Positions 47,778-57,978 of a stretch of 64,000 nt of DNA are shown piece by piece (the first letter of the stretch is position 1; every line of letters starts with the position of its first letter). The notes beneath the pieces are model-generated. The model ran no database searches. It saw only the letters and a list, made by a program, of their open reading frames with translations, and had not been told where the DNA came from. The stretch is from Neisseria meningitidis (lineage in GTDB: Bacteria; Pseudomonadota; Gammaproteobacteria; Burkholderiales; Neisseriaceae): positions 1,798,001 to 1,862,000 of the forward strand of contig NZ_LR134525.1 in the NCBI RefSeq assembly GCF_900638555.1, written 5' to 3'. Both the position numbers and the translations under genes were made by a program.

Positions 47778-50700
47778 ATGACCGATACCGCACCGACAGA
47801 TACCGATCCGACCGAAAACGGCACGCGCAAAATGCCGTCTGAACACCGCCCCACCCCGCCGGCAAAAAAACGCCGCCCGCTGCTGAAGCTGTCGGCGGCA
47901 CTGCTGTCTGTCCTGATTTTGGCAGTATGTTTCCTCGGCTGGCTCGCCGGTACGGAATCCGGTTTGCGCTTCGGGCTGTACCAAATCCCGTCTTGGTTCG
48001 GCGTAAACATTTCCTCCCAAAACCTCAAAGGCACGCTGCTCGACGGCTTCGACGGCGACAACTGGTCGATAGAAACCGAGGGGGCAGACCTTAAAATCAG
48101 CCGCTTCCGCTTCGCGTGGAAACCGTCCGAACTGATGCGCCGCAGCCTGCACATCACCGAAATTTCCGCCGGCGACATCGCCATCGTTACCAAACCGACT
48201 CCGCCTAAAGAAGAACGCCCTCCGCTCAGCCTTCCCGACAGCATAGACCTGCCTGCCGCCGTCTATCTCGACCGCTTCGAGACGGGCAAAATCAGCGTAG
48301 GCAAAACTTTTGACAAACAAACCGTCTATCTCGAACGCCTCAACGCGGCATACCGTTACGACCGCAAAGGACACCGCCTCGACCTGAAAGCCGCCGACAC
48401 GCCGTGGAGCAGTTCGTCGGGGGCTGCCTCGGTCGGTTTGAAAAAACCGTTTGCCCTCGATACCGCCATTTACACCAAAGGCGGACTCGAAGGCGAAACC
48501 ATACACAGTACGGCTCGGCTGAGCGGCAGCCTGAAGGATGTGCGCGCCGAACTGGCGATCGACGGCGGCAATATCCGCCTCTCGGGAAAATCCGTCATCC
48601 ACCCGTTTGCCGAATCATTGGATAAAACATTGGAAGAAGTACTGGTCAAAGGGTTCAACATCAATCCGGCCGCCTTCGTACCTTCCCTGCCCGATGCCGG
48701 GCTGAATTTCGACCTGACCGCGATCCCGTCGTTTTCAGACGGCATCGCGCTGGAAGGCTCGCTCGATTTGGAAAACACCAAAGCCGGTTTTGCCGACCGC
48801 AACGGCATCCCCGTCCGTCAGGTTTTAGGCAGCTTTGTCATCCGGCAGGACGGCACGGTGCATATCGGCAATACGTCCGCCGCCCTGCTCGGACGGGGCG
48901 GCATCAGGCTGTCGGGCAAAATCGACACCGGAAAAGACATCCTCGATTTAAATATAGGCATCAACTCCGTCGGCGCGGAAGACGTACTGCAAACCGCGTT
49001 CAAAGGCAGGTTGGACGGCAGCATCGGCATCGGTGGCACGACCGCCTCGCCCAAAATCTCTTGGCAACTCGGCATCGGCACGGCGCGCACGGACGGCAGC
49101 CTCGCCATTGCAAGCGACCCCGCAAACGGACAGCGGAAACTGGTGCTCGACACCGTCAACATCGCCGCCGGGCAAGGCAGCCTGACCGCGCAAGGCTATC
49201 TCGAGCTGTTTAAAGACCGCCTGCTCAAGCTGGACATCCGTTCCCGCGCATTCGACCCTTCGCGCATCGATCCGCAACTTCCGGCAGGCAATATCAACGG
49301 CTCAATAAACCTTGCCGGCGAACTGGCAAAAGAGAAATTCACAGGCAAAATGCGGTTTTTACCCGGCACGTTCAACGGCGTACCGATTGCCGGCAGTGCC
49401 GACATTGTTTACGAGTCCCGCCACCTTCCGCGTGCCGCCGTCGATTTGCGGCTGGGGCGGAACATCATCAAAACAGACGGCGGCTTCGGCAAAAAAGGCG
49501 ACCGGCTTAACCTCAATATCACCGCACCCGATTTATCCCGTTTCGGTTTCGGACTCGCGGGGTCTTTAAATGTACGCGGACACCTTTCCGGTGATTTGGA
49601 CGGCGGCATCCGAACCTTTGAAACCGATCTTTCCGGCACGGCGCGCAACCTGCACATCGGCAAGGCGGCAGACATCCGTTCGCTCGATTTCACGCTCAAA
49701 GGTTCGCCCGACACAAGCCGCCCGATACGCGCCGACATCAAAGGCAGCCGCCTTTCGCTGTCGGGCGGAGCGGCGGTTGTCGATACCGCCGACCTGATGC
49801 TGGACGGCACGGGCGTGCAGCACCGCATCCGCACACACGCCGCCATGACGCTGGACGGCAAACCGTTCAAATTCGATTTGGACGCTTCAGGCGGCATCAA
49901 CAGGGAACTTACCCTATGGAAAGGCAGCATCGGCATCCTCGATATCGGCGGCGCGTTCAACCTCAAGCTGCAAAACCGTATGACGCTCGAAGCCGGTGCG
50001 GAACGCGTGGCGGCAAGTGCGGCAAATTGGCAGGCAATGGGCGGCAGCCTCAACCTGCAACACTTTTCTTGGGATAAAAAAACCGGCATATCGGCAAAAG
50101 GCGGCGCACACGGTCTGCATATCGCCGAGTTGCACAATTTCTTCAAACCGCCCTTCGAACACAATCTGGTTTTAAACGGCGACTGGGATGTCGCCTACGG
50201 GCGAAACGCGCGCGGCTACCTCAATATCAGCCGGCAAAGCGGCGATGCCGTATTGCCCGGCGGGCAGGCTTTGGGTTTGAACGCATTTTCCCTGAAAACG
50301 CGCTTTCAAAACGACCGTATCGGAATCCTGCTTGACGGCGGCGCGCGTTTCGGGCGGATTAACGCCGATTTGGACATCGGCAACGCCTTCGGCGGCAATA
50401 TGGCAAATGCACCGCTCGGCGGCAGGATTACCGCCTCCCTTCCCGACTTGGGCACATTGAAGCCCTTTCTGCCCGCCGCCGCGCAAAACATTACCGGCAG
50501 CCTGAATGCCGCCGCGCAAATCGGCGGACGGGTCGGCTCTCCGTCCGTCAATGCCGCCGTCAACGGCAGCAGCAACTACGGGAAAATCAACGGCAACATC
50601 ACCGTCGGGCAAAGCCGCTCTTTCGATACCGCGCCTTTGGGCGGCAGGCTCAACCTGACCGTTGCCGATGCCGAAGTATTCCGCAACTTCCTACCGGTCG

Positions 50701-51947
50701 GACAAACCGTCAAAGGCAGCCTGAATGCCGCCGTAACCCTCGGCGGCAGCATCGCCGATCCGCACTTGGGCGGCAGCATCAACGGCGACAAACTCTATTA
50801 CCGCAACCAAACCCAAGGCATCATCTTGGACAACGGCTCGCTGCGTTCGCATATCGCGGGCAGGAAATGGGTAATCGACAGCCTGAAATTCCGGCACGAA
50901 GGGACGGCGGAACTCTCCGGTACGGTCGGTATGGAAAACAGCGGACCCGATGTCGATATCGGCGCGGTGTTCGACAAATACCGCATCCTGTCCCGCCCCA
51001 ACCGCCGCCTGACGGTTTCCGGCAACACCCGCCTGCGCTATTCGCCGCAAAAAGGCATATCCGTTACCGGGATGATTAAAACGGATCAGGGGCTGTTCGG
51101 TTCGCAAAAATCCTCGATGCCGTCCGTCGGCGACGATGTCGTCGTATTAGGCGAAGTCAAAAAAGAGGCGGCGGCACCGCTCCCCGTCAATATGAACCTG
51201 ACTTTAGACCTCAATGACGGCATCCGCTTCGCCGGCTACGGCGCGGACGTTACCATAGGCGGCAAACTGACCCTGACCGCCCAATCGGGCGGAAGCGTGC
51301 GGGGCGTGGGCACGGTCCGCGTCATCAAAGGGCGTTATAAGGCATACGGGCAGGATTTGGACATTACCAAAGGCACGGTCTCCTTTGTCGGCCCGCTCAA
51401 CGACCCCAACCTCAACATCCGCGCCGAACGCCGCCTTTCCCCCGTCGGTGCGGGCGTGGAAATATTGGGCAGCCTCAACAGTCCGCGCATTACGCTGACG
51501 GCAAACGAACCGATGAGTGAAAAAGACAAGCTCTCCTGGCTCATCCTCAACCGCGCCGGCAGTGGCAGCAGCGGCGACAATGCCGCCCTGTCCGCAGCCG
51601 CCGGCGCGCTGCTTGCCGGGCAAATCAACGACCGCATCGGGCTGGTGGATGATTTGGGCTTTACCAGCAAGCGCAGCCGCAACGCGCAAACCGGCGAACT
51701 CAACCCCGCCGAACAGGTGCTGACCGTCGGCAAACAACTGACCGGCAAACTCTACATCGGCTACGAATACAGCATCTCCAGCGCGGAACAGTCCGTCAAA
51801 CTGATTTACCGGCTGACCCGCGCCATACAGGCGGTTGCCCGTATCGGCAGCCGTTCGTCGGGCGGCGAGCTGACATACACCATACGTTTCGACCGCTTCT
51901 CCGGTTCGGACAAAAAAGACTCCGCCGGAAACAGCAAAGGAAAATAA
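47778..51947 (+). CDS. tamB: TamB, translocation and assembly module inner-membrane component
   Basis: 1389 residues. A cytoplasmic N tail, one anchor helix (LLKLSAALLSVLILAVCFLGWLAG, about 35-57), then a very long beta-helical (AsmA/VPS13-like) periplasmic region, and the C-terminal DUF490 domain (LGFTSKRSRNAQTGELNPAEQVLTVGKQLTGKLYIGYEYSISSAEQSVKLIYRLTRAIQAVARIGSRSSGGE). It moves phospholipids and helps outer-membrane protein assembly with TamA. The N-terminal codons include an entire DUS (KMPSE from AAAATGCCGTCTGAA). 55 bp separate it from tamA. Confidence 0.96.
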   Translation: MTDTAPTDTDPTENGTRKMPSEHRPTPPAKKRRPLLKLSAALLSVLILAVCFLGWLAGTESGLRFGLYQIPSWFGVNISSQNLKGTLLDGFDGDNWSIETEGADLKISRFRFAWKPSELMRRSLHITEISAGDIAIVTKPTPPKEERPPLSLPDSIDLPAAVYLDRFETGKISVGKTFDKQTVYLERLNAAYRYDRKGHRLDLKAADTPWSSSSGAASVGLKKPFALDTAIYTKGGLEGETIHSTARLSGSLKDVRAELAIDGGNIRLSGKSVIHPFAESLDKTLEEVLVKGFNINPAAFVPSLPDAGLNFDLTAIPSFSDGIALEGSLDLENTKAGFADRNGIPVRQVLGSFVIRQDGTVHIGNTSAALLGRGGIRLSGKIDTGKDILDLNIGINSVGAEDVLQTAFKGRLDGSIGIGGTTASPKISWQLGIGTARTDGSLAIASDPANGQRKLVLDTVNIAAGQGSLTAQGYLELFKDRLLKLDIRSRAFDPSRIDPQLPAGNINGSINLAGELAKEKFTGKMRFLPGTFNGVPIAGSADIVYESRHLPRAAVDLRLGRNIIKTDGGFGKKGDRLNLNITAPDLSRFGFGLAGSLNVRGHLSGDLDGGIRTFETDLSGTARNLHIGKAADIRSLDFTLKGSPDTSRPIRADIKGSRLSLSGGAAVVDTADLMLDGTGVQHRIRTHAAMTLDGKPFKFDLDASGGINRELTLWKGSIGILDIGGAFNLKLQNRMTLEAGAERVAASAANWQAMGGSLNLQHFSWDKKTGISAKGGAHGLHIAELHNFFKPPFEHNLVLNGDWDVAYGRNARGYLNISRQSGDAVLPGGQALGLNAFSLKTRFQNDRIGILLDGGARFGRINADLDIGNAFGGNMANAPLGGRITASLPDLGTLKPFLPAAAQNITGSLNAAAQIGGRVGSPSVNAAVNGSSNYGKINGNITVGQSRSFDTAPLGGRLNLTVADAEVFRNFLPVGQTVKGSLNAAVTLGGSIADPHLGGSINGDKLYYRNQTQGIILDNGSLRSHIAGRKWVIDSLKFRHEGTAELSGTVGMENSGPDVDIGAVFDKYRILSRPNRRLTVSGNTRLRYSPQKGISVTGMIKTDQGLFGSQKSSMPSVGDDVVVLGEVKKEAAAPLPVNMNLTLDLNDGIRFAGYGADVTIGGKLTLTAQSGGSVRGVGTVRVIKGRYKAYGQDLDITKGTVSFVGPLNDPNLNIRAERRLSPVGAGVEILGSLNSPRITLTANEPMSEKDKLSWLILNRAGSGSSGDNAALSAAAGALLAGQINDRIGLVDDLGFTSKRSRNAQTGELNPAEQVLTVGKQLTGKLYIGYEYSISSAEQSVKLIYRLTRAIQAVARIGSRSSGGELTYTIRFDRFSGSDKKDSAGNSKGK

Positions 51948-52042
51948 GCGGTTTTCAGACGGCGCGCCGCCAAACCGGACATTTGAAAACCTGCTTTTCC
52001 ACCGTCCGCCGCCGCCGTCCGCCTGCAAGGGAACAGAATCGA

Positions 52043-52197
52043 TATAGTGAATTAACAAAAATCAGGATAAGGCGACGAAGCCGCAGACAGTACAAATAGT
52101 ACGGAACCGATTCACTCGGTGCTTGAGCACCTTAGAGAATCGTTCTCTTTGAGCCAAGGCAAGGCAACGCTGTACTGGTTTTTGTTAATCCGCTATA
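52043..52197. repeat. Correia repeat enclosed element
   Basis: Slightly diverged full-length element (left end TATAGTGAATTAAC, right end GTTAATCCGCTATA), right after tamB. Confidence 0.92.
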
Positions 52198-52249
52198 TTC
52201 CGCCATCTCTAAGATTTACAACGATACACAGGTAATTTAAGGAATGCCC

Positions 52250-53220
52250 GAACCGTCATTCCCGCCACTTTCCGTCATTCCCGCAAAAGCGGGAATCTAG
52301 GACGCAGGGTTAAGAAAACCTACATCCCGTCATTCCCGCGAAAGCGGGAATCTAGAATCTCGGACTTTCAGATAATCTTTGAATATTGCTGTTGTTCTAA
52401 GGTCTAGATTCCCGCCTGCGCGGGAATGACGAATCCATCCGTACGGAAACCTGCACCACGTCATTCCTACGAACCTGCACCACGTCATTCCCACGAACCT
52501 ACATCCCGTCATTCCCACGAAAGTGGGAATCCAGTTTTTTGAGTTTCAGTCATTCCCGATAAATTGCCTTAGCATTGAATGTCTAGATTCCCGCCTGCGC
52601 GGGAATGACGGCGGAGCGGTTTCTGTTGCTCCCGATAAATGTCGCAATCTCTAATCCCATCATTCCCACGAAAGTGGGAATCCGGTTCGTTCGGTTTCAC
52701 TTGTTTTAAGTTTCGGGTAACTTCCACTTCGTCATTCCCGCGCAGGCGGGAATCCAGTGCGTTGAGTTTCAGCTATTTAGAATAAATTTTGAAACTCTAA
52801 TCCCGTCATTCCCACGAAAGTGGGAATCCAGTTTTTTGAGTTTCAGTCATTCCCGATAAATTGCCTTAGCATTGAATGTCTGGATTCCCGCCTGCGCGGG
52901 AATGACGAATCCATCCGCACGGAAACCTGCACCACGTCATTCCTACGAACCTGCACCACGTCATTCCCACGAACCTACATCCCGTCATTCCCACGAAAGT
53001 GGGAATCCAGTTTTTTGAGTTTCAGTCATTCCCGATAAATTGCCTTAGCATTGAATGTCTAGATTCCCGCCTGCGCGGGAATGACGAATCCATCCATACG
53101 GAAACCTACATCCCGTCATTCCCACGAAAGTGGGAATCCAGTTTTTTGAGTTTCAGTCATTCCCGATAAATTGCCTTAGCATTGAATGTCTAGATTCCCG
53201 CCTGCGCGGGAATGACGGCA
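52250..53220. repeat. dRS3 / NIME repeat array, left flank of pilC
   Basis: More than a dozen ATTCCC-N8-GGGAAT palindromes (CCGCCTGCGCGGG and CCACGAAAGTGGG types) interspersed with RS units such as GAGTTTCAGTCATTCCCGATAAATTGCC. A unit of roughly 480 bp containing three CACGTCATTCC(C/T)ACGAACCT repeats occurs twice (about 52440-52610 and 52917-53090). No gene; short open frames inside only translate the repeats. Confidence 0.92.
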
Positions 53221-53338
53221 TCGGTTTGACGGTATTTAATTGAATTGTGGAAATTGATGGATTCAGTGAGATTGGCGAGATGAAGCCTACCCTATAGCCC
53301 GCCTTTTACGAACCCGCCCCTCCCGAAAAACGCAAAAA

Positions 53339-53366
53339 ATGCCGTCCGAAAACCTTTCGGACGGCA
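53339..53366 (-). terminator. Terminator of pilC built from a variant uptake sequence
   Basis: GCCGTCCGAAAAC and CTTTCGGACGGC, then TTTT. Both arms carry the same T-to-C change relative to GCCGTCTGAA, keeping the stem but losing the consensus DUS. Confidence 0.8.
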
Positions 53367-53380
53367 TTTTCGCGTGCAAA

Positions 53381-56300
53381 TCAGTAGAAGATTTCACGCC
53401 AGCTGATTCGTTTCATACCGCACGTCGGGCCGGTAATGTCCAAGCTGTCCAAATCGTTCATCAGCAGGGTGCGCACCCCTTTTTGGGAGAAGCAGCGGTT
53501 GTTTTTGCCGGCACGCTTGCCGTCGGGGTCTATACCGCTGCCGCCCGCATCGCCGTCTGCCGTTGTTGAAAATCCGTCTGTTTTCTTTTCATCCAGATAA
53601 CGCACATTAACCGGTTTGTCGTAAACATATCCGTTCGGGCAGGCGATTCCATTGTCTTTTTCCATACAACCTATAGGGATGGATTTGCCTTTGGTGGTTT
53701 GCTTATGGCCGGAATATTGCGCGACAGCCGTATTGGTGTCCGGCACAATCGGGCGCGCGCTTTTCTTGGTCAGCTTGCCGCCGTCGGCGGTATTGATGCC
53801 CAAAATGGCGGTTTCCGCGCCGCAGCCGCCGTCGTTATATTTGCGGATGGTTACAAAGGCGGTACGCAATACCACGGTCGGTTTGACGGTAACGCGCTGT
53901 CCTTCCTTCAGCTTCACTACCCACCCCTTACTGCCCGATCCGTCGGATCGCTTATAATCGGTCAGGAATAAGGTTTTATTTTCCTCACTAAGCACTTGCT
54001 CGAGCAGCCCGTTGCCCTGCCCGTCTTTCGCCACACCTGTGTTTGTGTCATTGTCAAAAATACCGTAAACGTGTTGGATTTCTTTGCTGTCCACATCCTC
54101 CTCACTCAAATCACTGCCCGTGCCGAAGATGACCACGCGTTTGTCTTTCAGTTGGGAAATGGCGGGCGCGGAAGTAATCGGCTTCGTGCCTTGGAAAATA
54201 GTGCGTACAGTCCAGCTGGACGGATTGTCGCTGCTCAAATCAAAGCGGTACATATTCCCGCCGCGATCGCCGGCATAGGCGATATCGACCGTGCCGTCCA
54301 AATCTTTATCCACCAGCGTGGGGGACGAAAGCCCGCCCTTGCCGTCCTTCACTTCGATTTTTGCAATCGGCGTACCGTTGTTGTTTTCCAAATCATACAC
54401 ATACAGCGCGGTTTTATTTTGTTGGTCGTCAATGGTTTTAGTCGCATAACCGGAGGCGAGGAAAGCGGCGTATTTGCCGTCGTGGGTTTTGCCGATTTGC
54501 GGCGTGCCGACGGTGTAGCCTAATTGCACGCTATTATTGCTATTATTGCCATTATTGTCATGTTTGACATCAAACAGGGAAACGGCGGTCGGGTCACCGT
54601 TTTCGGCTTTGGTCAAATCCAAGGCATACGCACCTCTGCCGCCAAAGCCCATCGCGCCGAACATAAACACGTGTTTTTTCCCGCTCAGTTCGACTTCGCG
54701 CAAGACAAAGCCGCCGTCCACGCCGTAGCGGTCGCCCACATAGCCTTTTTCGGCAAAGGCGCGCAGCTCTTTGGCGAGGGTGGAGTCTTTGAGAGCGGAA
54801 GTGTCGTTATCAAAATATTGGCGCGGCATCGTGCCGGGGATGTAGCTGAGCTTCAGATTGTAGCTGCGTTCATCACTGCCGCCGTTTTTTTTGAAGATAT
54901 GCACCATCCCGTCGTTGGCGGAAGTAGCCAAATACTCGCCGACCGCGACAATCGGGCTGTTGACGATGTCGCCCAAATCGCGCTTGCCGTTGTTGCCGTT
55001 TTCGCGGATGCGGTATCTTTGGCTGTATTTTGGCTTGTTGTCGTTGTTTTCTTCTTTGTTGAATGCTTTAAATTTACTGTCATCAGCAAAACCCCGAACC
55101 GTCCAAGGCAGCAATACTTTTTTCCACTCGCTGGCATCAGGCATGAAGCTCCCTTCTCTAATAATGCCGAAAGTGTCGTTTTTGCCGTCATTTCCATTTA
55201 AACCGGTGGCCTCATTGTTTCTATCCAGTTGGATATGCCGTACGCCGCCATCCAATCGGATGACGGTTTGCCGCCCCGTGAAACTCGGCTCTTTACTTTT
55301 AATCTCCGACGTACTCAAGGGTTTGAGGGAATAGCGGCCCGGTTTGCTTGTGTCATCCTTGCGGGAAAGGTTTTGCAGGAAAATTTGGCTGCTCGAACTG
55401 TCGGGGTAGGTAGAAACCGAAGCGGAATACATCTCCGCCTTGCCATCTTTCACAGGTCCGAACCACAGCGCGGGGGCAGTCAGTGCGGGCGAAGGGGCTT
55501 TGGATTTGGGATTGGGGTTATCTTTGTTGATGCAGCGGCCTGCTTTGACTTCCGGCAATTTGAGTTTGACGCTGACTGATCCGGTATCTTTGAACTCCCA
55601 ATTACCAACATTATGAGTGAGATGCCTCTTGTTCTTCCACGCGTCCGTCGGCTCGATGCGTGTTTTCAAGGTACCAAAATTAACTGTTATGCCTTGCGCG
55701 ATATTTTGGATGTTTTTTTTATCCAGCAAGTGCAGCTTGGCGTTCAGATAAAAGGCGACAGCGTGGTGTTTGTCCTGATGAACTTGATTACCCTTATTAC
55801 GAACATCGCCTGTCGTATAAACGAGGTTTTTGTATTTGTATAGGCTTTGCGCACCATTGCTCTGCGTCACATCCTCGCTAAAAGAAGATTCCACTTTCTT
55901 GAGTTTCTTTGATTCGACGACGCTCTCGCTGCTTAAATTGAAAGACACGCCCAACCAAGGCTGATCCGGCAATTTATAAATGGGCGAATTGTCGCGGCTT
56001 TTGTCTTCGTATATATCCAGCTTGCCGTTTACCTTGCTTTTCAACCCTTGATTACCGAAGGTAAATTGGGTTTTATAGCTAACATCAGGACAGTCTCCGC
56101 TGGAGCATGTGTTACCTTCGTAGCTGTAGCCTACCAACCCCGGGCGGGTCGTACCAATCCAACCAAGGACATCGCCGCGCTCTTTCAGCCTCTTTTCATC
56201 AAAACCGGAAACCTTGCCGTAGGGCGGCAGGTAGGTCGCCGCGCCGAAAACGGTAACACCGTTTTTTTGAGCAACAACTTCATCGGTATTATTGAATGAG

Positions 56301-56546
56301 AAAGTAGTGTTTTTTTTGTATCCACTAAAAGATGTCGTAAAGTTAACTTGGCGGGGGTTGCTTTTTTGCGGCAATGAATTATATGATTGCCCCCACTTTA
56401 CCTTGGGCAGCTTTTGTCCGTTCATCACAAGAGCGTATGGATACGTTTGCGCTTGCGCCCCCCCCCCCGCCGGTATGGGAAAACATCAATATGGCGGTAT
56501 AAAGCGCGGTATGGCGGAAAACCTGCCGTTTCCAAGTTTTATTCAT
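53381..56546 (-). pseudogene. pilC: PilC, type IV pilus biogenesis/adhesin protein, phase-variably OFF (poly-G 11)
   Basis: Starts MNKTWKRQVFRHTALYTAILMFSHTGG at 56546. The signal-peptide region contains a tract of 11 G (56458-56468 as C on the plus strand). With 11 G the frame ends soon after (reading ASANVSIRSCDERTK), while the remaining 1015+ codons (QAQTYPYALVMNGQKLPK... to CGMKRISWREIFY) are in the frame given by 10 or 13 G. The C-terminal half contains the PilY1-like beta-propeller and calcium-binding loops. PilC controls pilus retraction and adhesion; slippage in this tract is the known switch. Reversible, so not a true dead gene. Confidence 0.93.
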
Positions 56547-56729
56547 CTTTTATTCCTTGAGTTTGCCTTCACGGGACGGGGCGGCGCGCCGCGAACGCCG
56601 AGGTTCGGTAAACCGCCCGATTCCGCGCCCGCCGAATTGCTGATTGAAAAGCTTACCTCCCCATTTTAACTTTGCACACTGATCACGGTAAAGCGTTTTT
56701 TAGCAAACCGCTGCAGATGCCCAACGGTC

Positions 56730-57950
56730 TGGATTCCCGCCTGCGCGGGAATGACGGTTTAGAAGTTGCCCGAAACCTCAAAAAAAACCGAAACCGAACA
56801 AGCCGGATTCCCGCCTGCGCGGGAATGACGGCGGAGCGGTTTCTGTTTTTTCCGATAAATTCCTAAAACTCAAAATTTCATCATTCCTACAAAAACAGAA
56901 AACCAAAATCAGAAACCTAAAATTCGTCATTCCCGCGCAGGCGGGAATCCAGTGCGTTGAGTTTCAGCTATTTAGAATAAATTTTGAAACTCTAATCCCG
57001 TCATTCCCACGAAAGTGGGAATCCAGAATCTCTAAAGCTTCAGCTAACCTTTGAATATTACTGTTGTTCTAAGGTCTAGATTCCCGCCTGCGCGGGAATG
57101 ACGGGCTAAATAATATCAAACCATAAATCCTGCCAAGAAACATTATTTTCTTCAATCAGTTGCAATTTCCAAGCCCTGTTCCATTTCTTCAACTGTTTTT
57201 CCCGAGTAATTGCACTCTCCATCGTAGGATGCAGTTCATACCAAACCAGCATAGTAACGTTGTACCGTAATGTAAATCCCTCAATCAAATGCTCCCTATG
57301 TTGGTAAATACGTTGCACCAAATCAGATGTAACGCCAATGTATAACGTGCCATTACGTTGGCTTGCTAAAATATAAACCGCAGGCTGCATATAATACCCT
57401 TTTGAATTATTTAAATTTATATTCCCGCGAACACCATCCCGTGATTACTTTAACCTTTCGTTATTCCCATAGCTTTCCATCATTCCCGCAACTCTTCGTC
57501 ATTCCCACGAAAGTGGGAATCTAGAACGCAAAATCTAAAGAAACCGTTTTACCCGATAAGTTTCCGCACCGACAAACCTAGATTCCCGCCTACGCGGGAA
57601 TGACGGCGGAGCGGTTTCTGTTTTTTCCGATAAATTCCTAAAACTCAAAATTTCATCATTCCTACAAAAACAGAAAAACAAAATCAGAAACCTAAAATCC
57701 CGTCATTCCCACGAAAGTGGGAATCTAGGACGCGGAATCTCAAGAAACCGTTTACCCGATAAGTTTCCGTGCCGATGGTTCTAGATTCCCGCCTGCGCGG
57801 GAATGACAGGTCTTTTATAACCTTTGAATATTGCTGTTATCCCAAGGTCTAGATTCCCGCCTGCGCGGGAATGACGGGTCTTTTATAAACTTTGAATATT
57901 GCCGTTATCCCAAGGTCTGGATTCCCGCCTGCGCGGGAATGACGGCATCG
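56730..57950. repeat. dRS3 / NIME repeat array, right flank of pilC
   Basis: Many dRS3 palindromes with RS spacers (TTTCTGTTTTTTCCGATAAATTCC, CTTTGAATATTGCTGTT), on both sides of a GIY-YIG gene at 57106-57390. The unit TTCATCATTCCTACAAAAAC occurs twice (56878, 57652). The same elements make up the array on the other side of pilC. Confidence 0.92.
57106..57390 (-). CDS. GIY-YIG nuclease superfamily protein (UPF0213)
   Basis: 94 residues: MQPAVYILASQRNGTLYIGVTSDLVQRIYQHREHL is the GIY-YIG-like core (VYIL...LYIGVT with Arg and His), followed by WYELHPTMESAITREKQLKKWNRAWKLQLIE with the conserved Glu and Lys. Small stand-alone copies of this type are common in genomes with no proven role. It is surrounded on both sides by dRS3 units, so it may travel with or be amplified among these arrays. 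Confidence 0.9.
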   Translation of the reverse strand: MQPAVYILASQRNGTLYIGVTSDLVQRIYQHREHLIEGFTLRYNVTMLVWYELHPTMESAITREKQLKKWNRAWKLQLIEENNVSWQDLWFDII

Positions 57951-57978
57951 GTCTGCTGTTTTCGGACGGCATTTCGGC

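Noticed and set aside
52330..53038. Short open frames (MGMTGCRFVGMTWCRF..., and 52820-53038)
   Set aside because: They only translate the dRS3/RS repeats and change with repeat copy number.
52250..53220. CRISPR-like regular repeats
   Set aside because: The repeats are dRS3 palindromes with recurring, non-unique spacers of variable length and no cas genes; this is a NIME array.
54524..55201. 225-codon open frame on the plus strand
   Set aside because: Antisense to pilC, no signal and no family pattern.
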